A stretch of 5,339 nucleotides of DNA from Crenarchaeota archaeon SCGC AAA471-B05 (lineage in GTDB: Archaea; Thermoproteota; Thermoprotei; Gearchaeales; Gearchaeaceae). Below are positions 1-5,100 of the stretch, one piece after another. The notes under the pieces were generated by a model, which saw nothing but the letters and a program-made list of their open reading frames with translations, was not told where the DNA came from and ran no database searches. Position 1 is the first letter of the stretch; the number at the start of each line of letters is the position of its first letter. The stretch is taken from positions 1 through 5,339 of the forward strand of contig AQYM01000005.1 in assembly GCA_000380705.1 (NCBI GenBank). Direction: 5' to 3'. A program made the position numbers and the translations under genes.

Positions 1-4
1 TCAT
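1..4 (-). CDS. Probable start of the next operon gene (dppF-like ATPase?), cut by the window edge
   Basis: The minus strand reads ATGA at positions 4 to 1. TGA (3-1) is the stop of the dppD-type gene and ATG (4-2) could start the next one. The two upstream junctions of this operon have exactly the same four-base overlap, so a translationally coupled fourth gene is likely. In this transporter family the usual partner after dppD is the second ATPase, dppF. Only the start codon is visible, so the product is inferred purely from operon convention. Confidence 0.35.
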
Positions 5-990
5 TTTTTCTCATATAACCAACATGCAACATAATGATCCTTTTCGATTTCTATTAACTGAGGTTCTTTTTCTTTACATATACTCATTGCAAAGGGACAT
101 CTTGGATGGAATCTACAACCTTTGGGAGGATTTATTAGGCTTGGTACAAATCCAGGAATAGGTTCAAGCTTTTCTATTTTTTTAAGAGGATTAGGAATGG
201 ATTTTAGTAACATTTGAAGGTAAGGATGTAAAGGATTATTAAAAATTTGCTCAGTTTTACCAGTTTCAACAATTTTCCCTGCATACATTACAGATAACCT
301 ATCTACATATTCAGCTACGATACCTAGGTTATGTGTTATTAATATAATGCTCATTTTTCTTTCATCCATTATTTGTTTAAATATATCAAGTATTTGAGCT
401 TGAACTGTAACATCTAAATTTGTAGTAGGTTCATCGGCTATTAAAAGTTTAGGATTATTTATAAGAGCAAGAGATATTACAACTCTTTGACGCATACCTC
501 CGCTTAATTCGTGAGGAAAAGATTTGTATCTCATTTCAGGTGAAGGAATTAAGACTTTTTTAAGAATATTTATAGCCTCCTTTTCAATGGATTTTTTATT
601 AGCTTCATAATGAGCTAATACCGTTTCTTCAAAATGACTCTTTACATTGTAAAGAGGATCGAGAGCAGAAGTAGGATCTTGAAAAACATAGGATATTTCA
701 TTTCCTCTTATTTCTCTTAATTCTTTTTCGCTTATTTTTAATAAATCTATTATTTTACCATCTTTTCTTTTAAATAATACTTCTCCTCCTAATATTTTTC
801 CAGGAGGATTAATTAACCTTGTTATAGCCCTTGTTGTTACTGTTTTACCACACCCAGTTTCTCCTACTAGAGCATAAAATTCATTTTCCTTAACGTTAAA
901 TGAAACATTGGATACAGCTTGTACTTCACCTGCATATGTATAGAATCGAACTTCTAAATTTTTGACTTCCAGAACGTTATCTTCGTTCAT
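1..990 (-). CDS. dppD: Dipeptide/oligopeptide-type ABC transporter ATP-binding protein (DppD/OppD family)
   Basis: This is the cytoplasmic ATPase subunit that would power import of peptides or other small solutes (some archaeal relatives carry sugars) through the DppB/DppC channel. At 329 residues it has the normal family length. The ABC motifs are complete: Walker A GETGCGKT at 43-50, Q-loop Gln104, signature LSGGMRQR at 162-169, Walker B LLIADEP at 182-188 with catalytic Glu187, D-loop NLD at 191-193 and switch His220. After the ATPase core comes the C-terminal extension typical of Opp/Dpp ATPases (about 253-325), including GCRFHPRCPF at 291-300. Its four cysteines, 292, 298, 305 and 323, match the arrangement known to bind a [4Fe-4S] cluster in some DppD/OppD proteins. 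The start ATG overlaps the dppC stop as ATGA (990-987), which fixes the start. The Walker A Cys and Thr (rather than the commoner GESGSGKS) are mild variants that should not impair function. The substrate cannot be read from this subunit. Confidence 0.93.
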   Translation of the reverse strand: MNEDNVLEVKNLEVRFYTYAGEVQAVSNVSFNVKENEFYALVGETGCGKTVTTRAITRLINPPGKILGGEVLFKRKDGKIIDLLKISEKELREIRGNEISYVFQDPTSALDPLYNVKSHFEETVLAHYEANKKSIEKEAINILKKVLIPSPEMRYKSFPHELSGGMRQRVVISLALINNPKLLIADEPTTNLDVTVQAQILDIFKQIMDERKMSIILITHNLGIVAEYVDRLSVMYAGKIVETGKTEQIFNNPLHPYLQMLLKSIPNPLKKIEKLEPIPGFVPSLINPPKGCRFHPRCPFAMSICKEKEPQLIEIEKDHYVACWLYEKK

Positions 991-2075
991 TTTTTACCAA
1001 CCTTAAACTCCATAGCTCTTCTTGTTCGTGGATCAAGAACATCTCTTAATGAGTCGCCCAAGAGGTTCCAGCCTAAAGCTAATAAAAATAAAACTGTACC
1101 TACACTGATTACTATCCACCAACTTCTTTCAGGAAAATATGAGCCTGAATAGGATATTAATCTTCCTAATTCTGGAACTGGTTCCGTAGGTCCTAATCCA
1201 AGGAACGATAAAGCAGCAGCCAATAAAGGAACCGTTCCTAGATCAAACGTTATTAAAACAAGAACTGGAGCTATTATGTTCGGTAAAATATGCTTAAAAA
1301 GTATTTTGGTTTTAGATAAACCTAAACTTTTGGCAGCTTCTATAAAGACTTGCTCAGAAATACTCAAAGTGGATGCTCTTACTATTCTTGCATATCCTGG
1401 CCACCAAACCAAAGCCAAAGCAATCATTAAAGAAAAAATAGCTGCCAAATGTGGAGAATGTTCGGGTTCAAGAGCAAAAATCCATAACCAAAAATCCCTT
1501 ATGTATGGGTTTGATTCAAGGAACTCATAAATTCTTGAAGGAAGGACCGATGCAAAAGCTATAGCAAGTATTAGTCCAGGAAAGGCTAGGAAAATGTCAG
1601 TTAATCTCATAATAAATTCATCAAAATGACCTTTAAGATACCCTGATAATAAACCTAAAATTATTCCCAAGGGAACCCCAAGAATTATTACAATGAAAGA
1701 TATAACAACGGATATTCTTATTCCGTAAAATATCATGTTTAAAATATCTCTACCCATCCAATCAGTACCTAAAATGAATCTTTTTCCTTCCAATTCACTG
1801 TTGGGAGGTAATAACTTATAATCTGGATTATCAACTACAGGAAAATAATCGTACTTTGCATAAGCTAACAAAGGACCTATTATTGCAAGAATTACAAATA
1901 ATGTTACTAAAAGTCCGCCAAATACTCCTATTTTTGATTGGCTAAACGCAAAAGCCATAAGTTTCCATTCAGAAATTTTCGAAGAATTTTTTAAAGGCCA
2001 TTCTTCGTTAATTTTACTCCTTATGAAAACATATAGTTCTATAAACGAGGTTAAAACAAAATAGATGGGATTCAT
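987..2075 (-). CDS. dppC: Dipeptide/oligopeptide-type ABC transporter permease (DppC/OppC family)
   Basis: This is the second membrane-spanning channel subunit of the importer. An OppC-type N-terminal segment covers about 36-75, with a first transmembrane helix at about 48-72. It is followed by an external loop ending in the family hallmark LGTDWMGRD at 102-110. Further helices fall at roughly 117-146, 159-178, 208-228, 268-292 and 317-343. The cytoplasmic coupling loop carries the EAA motif, EAAKSLGLSKTKILFKHILPN-like, at 246-266, which docks onto the ATPases. The tail GDSLRDVLDPRTRR (340-353) is typical of DppC. At 362 residues it is longer than most DppC proteins (about 280-320). The extra length lies in a 35-40 residue N-terminal extension, partly hydrophobic, and in an external loop at about 179-207. 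Both ends overlap neighbours by ATGA: with dppB at 2075-2072 and dppD at 990-987. The coupled start and weak ribosome-site complementarity suggest translation by coupling. Confidence 0.93.
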   Translation of the reverse strand: MNPIYFVLTSFIELYVFIRSKINEEWPLKNSSKISEWKLMAFAFSQSKIGVFGGLLVTLFVILAIIGPLLAYAKYDYFPVVDNPDYKLLPPNSELEGKRFILGTDWMGRDILNMIFYGIRISVVISFIVIILGVPLGIILGLLSGYLKGHFDEFIMRLTDIFLAFPGLILAIAFASVLPSRIYEFLESNPYIRDFWLWIFALEPEHSPHLAAIFSLMIALALVWWPGYARIVRASTLSISEQVFIEAAKSLGLSKTKILFKHILPNIIAPVLVLITFDLGTVPLLAAALSFLGLGPTEPVPELGRLISYSGSYFPERSWWIVISVGTVLFLLALGWNLLGDSLRDVLDPRTRRAMEFKVGKK

Positions 2076-3148
2076 GTATATCTAATCCTAGGGTCTATTA
2101 TTCCATAGAATATATCTATAATTAAGTTAACTATTATATATACTAAACCAAAAAGAAAAGTTACTCCTATAATTCCTGGAAAATTAAGATTTATTATTGA
2201 TTCAAAAGCATATCTGCCTATTCCAGGTATGTTAAAAACAGTTTCAGCTATAACAGCTCCTGTTAATAAAGAACCAAAGTTTATGCCCAAAACTGTTACT
2301 ACAGGTATTAATGAATTTTTAAAAGCATGATACCATATACGAAGATTTGGTAATCCTCTTGCTTTTGTATAAAGAATATATTCAGAACTTAAAGCATCAA
2401 GTAAAGAATTTCTTAAAATTCTTGCTATAAAACCACCGCTCAATAAACCTAAGGATAAAGCAGGTAACCATAATCTAAAAAAAGTTTCATAGACAACATT
2501 TAATTCTCCACAGAAGGTAGCACCAAACATGGGCACTTTCCCAATGTAAACTATGATATAGCTAAGATAATTTAACGGTATAGGTAAAGTTGAAGGTAAA
2601 CCGTCAATATAATTTATGCAAGAAACTGAAGGATTTGGAATACCAGCTAAATATGTGGATTTGGTTGCTACAAAAAATGCAAGAATTAAAAAATAATAAA
2701 GAATAAAGGAAGGCATAGAACTACCGAATAAAGCTAAAAATCTAACTACAAAATCTATTATTGTATCTTTAAATCTTGCAGCTAAAATTCCCAAGGGTAA
2801 AGATATAATTAAAGTAAATAAGAAACCTAATATTGCCAATTCTACTGTTACAGGGAACCTATTGCTCAATTCTTGGAAAACAGGCTGATTCTTAATGGGA
2901 TCTTTCAAAGTTCCTGTAAGTAAACTTGTAACTAAAAAATAAAATTGTTCATACCAAGGCCTATCGAAATAATATTCCCTCTTTATTCTCTCCAACAACT
3001 CGAGATCAGAAACCCTTTGACCACCTATCCAAGCTCTTACAGGATTGGCAGGTATTACGTATGCTACTATATAAGAAATTAAAAGAACACCTAATAAAGT
3101 AGGAATAAATGTGATTATACGACGTATTATGAAGTATATTATTCCCAT
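2072..3148 (-). CDS. dppB: Dipeptide/oligopeptide-type ABC transporter permease (DppB/OppB family)
   Basis: This is the first channel subunit and apparently the first gene of the transcript. The N-terminus GIIYFIIRRIITFIPTLLGV leads into helix 1 (about 10-32) in classic DppB fashion. A long external region (33-100) contains the family-type segment around RIKREYYFDRPWYEQF. Helices follow at about 103-124, 132-161, 225-247, 281-303 and 325-350. The EAA-like coupling loop, with TKARGL at 261-266, spans 256-282. GAVIAETVFNIPGIGRY (297-313) and the terminal DPRIRY (352-357) are strongly conserved family signatures. The length of 358 residues is slightly above the usual 300-340, due to a loop at about 162-222 that is predicted external and carries Cys177 and Cys213. 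The start is supported by a TATA-like box centred about 26 bases upstream, which would give a leaderless mRNA. No solute-binding protein gene lies directly upstream. Confidence 0.93.
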   Translation of the reverse strand: MGIIYFIIRRIITFIPTLLGVLLISYIVAYVIPANPVRAWIGGQRVSDLELLERIKREYYFDRPWYEQFYFLVTSLLTGTLKDPIKNQPVFQELSNRFPVTVELAILGFLFTLIISLPLGILAARFKDTIIDFVVRFLALFGSSMPSFILYYFLILAFFVATKSTYLAGIPNPSVSCINYIDGLPSTLPIPLNYLSYIIVYIGKVPMFGATFCGELNVVYETFFRLWLPALSLGLLSGGFIARILRNSLLDALSSEYILYTKARGLPNLRIWYHAFKNSLIPVVTVLGINFGSLLTGAVIAETVFNIPGIGRYAFESIINLNFPGIIGVTFLFGLVYIIVNLIIDIFYGIIDPRIRYT

Positions 3149-3165
3149 AACTATATCATAGCTAA

Positions 3166-3183
3166 TTTTTTTATATATTTTTT
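3166..3183 (-). promoter_or_regulatory. TATA-type archaeal promoter of the dpp operon, leaderless
   Basis: On the minus strand an A-rich block encloses TATATAAA at 3177-3170, centred about 25-26 bases before the A of the dppB start codon at 3148. Archaeal transcription usually begins about 25-27 bases downstream of the TATA centre, so the transcript should begin at or next to the start codon. This agrees with the lack of any Shine-Dalgarno sequence between the box and the ATG. The surrounding DNA is very AT-rich, so a chance TATA is possible; the exact spacing is what supports the call. Confidence 0.55.
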
Positions 3184-3240
3184 ATGATGAATAAAAATCT
3201 CTTAAAGCTAGACTATTATGCAACAAAAAGGCTAAAATAG

Positions 3241-3253
3241 ATATACTGTATAT
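3241..3253. repeat. Short perfect palindrome ATATAC-T-GTATAT, possible operator
   Basis: Six-base arms ATATAC and GTATAT surround a single central base, forming a perfect inverted repeat in the space between the marC stop and the dpp promoter. It lies about 90-105 bases upstream of dppB and about 60 bases beyond the TATA box. That is far for a classical archaeal repressor site but possible for an activator. In DNA this AT-rich such a palindrome may arise by chance, so a regulatory role is only a suggestion. Confidence 0.2.
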
Positions 3254-3256
3254 GTG

Positions 3257-3262
3257 AAAAAA
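3257..3262 (-). terminator. Oligo-T tract after marC, possible archaeal terminator
   Basis: The minus strand shows a run of six T residues 11 bases after the marC stop codon, followed further on by another T5 run near 3225. Archaeal RNA polymerase commonly terminates at U-rich stretches without a hairpin. The position between two transcription units with a fresh promoter downstream makes termination here plausible. The base composition weakens the evidence. Confidence 0.3.
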
Positions 3263-3273
3263 TTTAGTAAACT

Positions 3274-3843
3274 TTAAAAAATTAATTTCTTTACACCAGC
3301 GAATAGCATTTCAATTCCAAAAGCAGTTATAAAAAGACCAAAAAGTTTACTTATAAACTCTATATATTCCATTTTTATTTTAGATAAAATCAGAACAAAG
3401 ATTAAAAAAACTATAGATACACCAATGAAAGCCAACAAAAGAGAAATAAGAACATTAATTAAACCTAATTCAAAAGATTTGATTGTTAAAAAGGATAATG
3501 TTGCAGGTCCTGTAAGCATTGGTGTTGCAAGAATTGAGACTAATGCTCTAGCACTACTAATATCTTCATTTTTCTTTTCTCGATACAATACCATTTCTAT
3601 CCCAAGAAGTATGATTATTATTCCACCTGCAGCTTTAAACGAATCTAAAGTTATACCGAATATTTCAAAAAGAAACCTTCCTATGAATATAAACGTAAGA
3701 GCTATTGAAAAGGCTATTATTACAGCTCTAAGCGCTATTGATCTTACATTTAAACCCTTTTTCAAGGCTAAAAACAGTAATGGTAACGAAGCTAGGGGGT
3801 TCAATAAAAAGAAAAGTTGGATCGAAGTTTCTAATATACCCAT
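3274..3843 (-). CDS. MarC-family integral membrane protein
   Basis: This is a hydrophobic protein of the MarC (UPF0056) family, whose biochemical role is unsettled; the family name comes from the E. coli mar locus, and a drug-resistance role was not confirmed there. The longest reading begins at 3888 (204 residues), but I prefer the ATG at 3843 (189 residues). That places the hallmark NPLASLPLLFLAL 14 residues after the start, as in the family, and puts a TATA-like TTTATTTAAA about 29 bases upstream. In longest-frame numbering, features are the NPLA segment at 30-33, FKAAGGIIIILLGIEM at 84-99, ATPMLTGPATLS at 121-132 (equivalent to the family's P-x-x-x-GPG stretch) and KLFGLFITAFGIEMLFAGVK at 181-200. 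About six membrane helices in two pseudo-repeats are visible. It follows the 159-residue membrane gene closely, so the two may share a transcript. Confidence 0.85.
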   Translation of the reverse strand: MGILETSIQLFFLLNPLASLPLLFLALKKGLNVRSIALRAVIIAFSIALTFIFIGRFLFEIFGITLDSFKAAGGIIIILLGIEMVLYREKKNEDISSARALVSILATPMLTGPATLSFLTIKSFELGLINVLISLLLAFIGVSIVFLIFVLILSKIKMEYIEFISKLFGLFITAFGIEMLFAGVKKLIF

Positions 3844-3867
3844 ATGGTTAATAATTATGAAATTAGC

Positions 3868-3877
3868 TTTAAATAAA
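3868..3877 (-). promoter_or_regulatory. TATA-like element ahead of the preferred marC start
   Basis: TTTATTTAAA on the minus strand is centred about 29 bases before the ATG at 3843. It lies inside the extra 15 codons of the longest marC reading. If it works as a TATA box, transcription would begin at or just before 3843, giving a leaderless marC mRNA and excluding the longer start. The match to the archaeal consensus is modest, and marC could instead be read through from the upstream gene. Confidence 0.3.
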
Positions 3878-3900
3878 TTTAGTAACATAAAAAAATTAAA

Positions 3901-4380
3901 TTAAATAAAAGATATTCCTGTAGCTGTCAGAATAACTCCTAAAGTTATACTTATAAAGGTTATTACTGAAGTCTTTTTAAAATCCATTTTTGTTATGTAT
4001 GCAATTGCGGCTACCACCAATACTCCCCCTACTAGAACTACTATAGGTATTGCTGGTAATCCTTTTTCATTTATAATTTTGATCCATTTTGTTTTCCTCA
4101 CATCATCTAGTTTCCTTTTAATTCTCTCAAACTTATCTATACTATTAAAGCTCTCGTAAAATAAGAAATAGTATCCCAATGTTGAGGTTATGGTTATAAT
4201 TGTAGAATTTAAAGGATTTAATCCTACCAATACTCCTACCGGGTATGCTAAGTATTCTAAGAAGAAAGTTGAAATTATTAACAGATAAGTCCCGTAAATT
4301 GGATCATTAAATAAGCTAGTGGTAACTAGTGGGATTCCTAAGATAAAGCCCACTGATAATAAAATTCTAGGAGAAATCAT
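3901..4380 (-). CDS. Multi-spanning membrane protein resembling small multidrug export (PF06695-type) proteins
   Basis: This 159-residue protein consists mostly of membrane segments at roughly 5-22, 30-53, 58-77, 108-128 and 135-158. A charged hydrophilic loop, rich in Lys, Arg, Asp and Glu, spans 79-105. The overall plan resembles the 'putative small multi-drug export protein' family: hydrophobic N-half, basic middle loop, then a Gly/Pro/Val-rich helix followed by a short K-M-D-x-K-K turn and a last helix with a LGVIL-type sequence. I recognise this by pattern, not by a diagnostic motif, so the family call is tentative and transport activity is unproven. The start at 4380 lies 38 bases downstream of a good BRE/TATA, leaving an 11-14 base leader. 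marC follows 12 bases (longest start) or 57 bases (preferred start) after the stop, so the pair may form a small membrane-protein operon. Confidence 0.7.
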   Translation of the reverse strand: MISPRILLSVGFILGIPLVTTSLFNDPIYGTYLLIISTFFLEYLAYPVGVLVGLNPLNSTIITITSTLGYYFLFYESFNSIDKFERIKRKLDDVRKTKWIKIINEKGLPAIPIVVLVGGVLVVAAIAYITKMDFKKTSVITFISITLGVILTATGISFI

Positions 4381-4413
4381 GGTAGAACCAAGACTAATTC
4401 ATGTTAAAAACAC

Positions 4414-4430
4414 ATATATAAATCTTTCTC
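4414..4430 (-). promoter_or_regulatory. BRE/TATA promoter of the 159-residue membrane protein gene
   Basis: On the minus strand a purine-rich BRE-like GAAAGA (4428-4423) directly precedes TTTATATAT (4422-4414), a close match to the archaeal promoter consensus. The TATA centre at about 4418 predicts initiation near 4391-4394, giving a very short leader before the ATG at 4380. No strong Shine-Dalgarno is seen in that leader. An ATG-AAT-TAG triplet series at 4402-4394 lies mostly ahead of the predicted start and is probably not transcribed as an upstream frame. Confidence 0.6.
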
Positions 4431-4594
4431 CAAAAAATTACAAGATAAAAAATTAAATTTTAGAGAAAATTAATTTAATTTAAAAAATGAAAAGATAATA
4501 AAATTAACAATTTAAATAAAATAGGAAAAAGTTTTGTATAAAAATTTAAAATACAATATCTTATTTACCTTTAGATTTTAAAAGTAAGTTTAAA
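4431..4594. other. Extremely AT-rich spacer with no gene
   Basis: By hand count this stretch is about 12% G+C (19 of 164 bases), made of short A and T runs with stops in all frames. I see no gene, RNA or ordered repeat in it. It lies directly downstream of the methyltransferase remnant and may hold its fully eroded 3' part, or be an intergenic region feeding the promoter at 4414-4430. Confidence 0.6.
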
Positions 4595-4828
4595 TTATAA
4601 CAAATTAGCTTTTAAAAATTTAATTATTATTAAAATTGTATCTTTAAAATATTTATATAAATTCATAAAAATTAATTTATATATTTTATTAATTTCAGAA
4701 ATAGGTATATGATAAATTTCTATATTTTTAATTTCTAATTTTTGAATTTTATTCTTAAATTTTAAGAGCATTCCTTCTGAAATATCTATACCTATAACTT
4801 TTATACCCTTCTTAGCTAAAGGAATAGT
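4595..4828 (-). pseudogene. Remnant of a class I SAM-dependent methyltransferase
   Basis: The minus strand is open for 77 codons, from just after a TGA at 4831-4829 to TAA at 4597-4595. It begins TIPLAKKGIKVIGIDIS followed by EGML. This is the typical stretch right after glycine-rich motif I in methyltransferases of the UbiE/type 11 kind: the strand-2 acidic residue (Asp15 of the open frame) that binds the SAM ribose, then helix residues. The upstream glycine motif and whole N-terminus are missing, replaced by unrelated DNA. The later part (ISEINKIYKLIFMNLYKYFKD) keeps an echo of motifs II-III but appears to lack residues, and the frame ends far short of the usual 200 or more residues. The only in-frame ATG (4771) would yield 58 residues without a SAM pocket. 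I judge it a decaying, non-functional gene. Confidence 0.65.
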
Positions 4829-4833
4829 TCATT
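4825..4833 (+). repeat. Left copy of 9-bp direct repeat TAGTTCATT
   Basis: The identical nine bases recur at 5070-5078, so the two copies bracket the approximately 236-base relic exactly. They could be a target-site duplication left by a transposable element. Against this, I see no terminal inverted repeats inside the copies, and IS200/IS605 elements do not duplicate their target. A chance match in AT-rich DNA is also fairly likely. Confidence 0.3.
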
Positions 4834-5008
4834 ACTGACCTAGTCTTAAAGTGAGCTTCCCTTATCGATTCATAACACATCTCTCATATGAAAACAGTCA
4901 AGAAGTTCAGAAAACTCCAACATATTTCGTAAGTTATTTGCTGTATTTACTGTTTCTTTTTCCAAATAATCAATCCTCATAGTAACATTTACTTTGATTG
5001 CTCCTCAT
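4834..5008 (-). pseudogene. Frameshifted relic resembling the N-terminus of an IS200/IS605 TnpB (OrfB) protein
   Basis: Minus-strand reading from an ATG at 5008 needs two single-base frame changes to stay open. The first lies just after M-R (5003-5008). From 5001 the frame reads AIKVNVTMRIDYLEKETVN and continues through NLRNMLEFSELLDCFHMRDV. Near 4875 a second shift leads into YESIREAHFKTRSVMNYSFS. Joined, this gives roughly 65 residues in the style of a TnpB/OrfB N-terminus: a beta-strand start, then helices before a 'Y-x-x-I-R' segment. No catalytic RuvC part exists here. G+C is about 31%, clearly above the flanking spacer. The longest intact piece is a 36-codon frame (4980-4870). Family assignment is pattern recognition only; that it is a broken gene is better supported than which gene it was. 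Confidence 0.35.
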
Positions 5009-5046
5009 CTGAAGAAAAATTTTATTTTTAAAATGTTTAAAGCTTA

Positions 5047-5061
5047 TCCCGTCCTAAGGGA
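5047..5061. repeat. Small hairpin TCCC-(7)-GGGA upstream of the TnpB-like relic
   Basis: TCCC (5047-5050) and GGGA (5058-5061) can pair around a seven-base loop. It is one of the few G/C-rich spots in the neighbourhood. On the minus strand it lies 39-53 bases ahead of the relic's ATG, about where an IS200/IS605-type element carries its left-end subterminal hairpin. A four-pair stem is weak alone; the position relative to the relic is what makes it worth recording. Confidence 0.25.
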
Positions 5062-5069
5062 AAAGAATT

Positions 5070-5078
5070 TAGTTCATT
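5070..5078 (+). repeat. Right copy of 9-bp direct repeat TAGTTCATT
   Basis: This is identical to 4825-4833. It lies between the hairpin at 5047-5061 and the end of the hydrolase gene at 5101. If it is a target-site duplication, the inserted segment is 4834-5069. Confidence 0.3.
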
Positions 5079-5100
5079 GTAAAGAATAATTAGAATAAAA
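5079..5100 (-). terminator. T-rich stretch directly after the hydrolase stop, possible terminator
   Basis: Right after the hydrolase TAA the minus strand reads a pyrimidine-rich stretch with TTTT, TTATTC and CTTT runs. U-rich stretches commonly end archaeal transcripts, and only relics lie downstream. There is no hairpin, and the general AT richness limits confidence. Confidence 0.25.

Noticed and set aside
1276..1530. Plus-strand open frame of 84 codons
   Set aside because: It lies wholly antisense inside dppC, has no family resemblance and no promoter; it is a shadow of the real gene.
3184..3250. Possible C/D-box small RNA starting at ATGATGA (3184-3190)
   Set aside because: The C-box-like sequence is not followed by any CTGA D box within about 65 bases, so the required box pair is absent.
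3425..3904. Plus-strand open frame of 159 codons
   Set aside because: It is antisense to marC over nearly its full length, with a composition rich in Lys, Ile and Asn expected from the reverse of a hydrophobic coding sequence; no promoter or recognisable motif.
4431..4594. Replication origin or regulatory RNA in the approximately 12% GC spacer
   Set aside because: No ordered repeats, origin-box-like motifs or stable stems are visible; extreme AT content alone is not enough.
4870..4980. Intact 36-codon minus-strand frame as a real small protein gene
   Set aside because: The frame continues meaningfully beyond both of its ends only after single-base shifts, and it sits between relics; it is better explained as a fragment of a broken gene.
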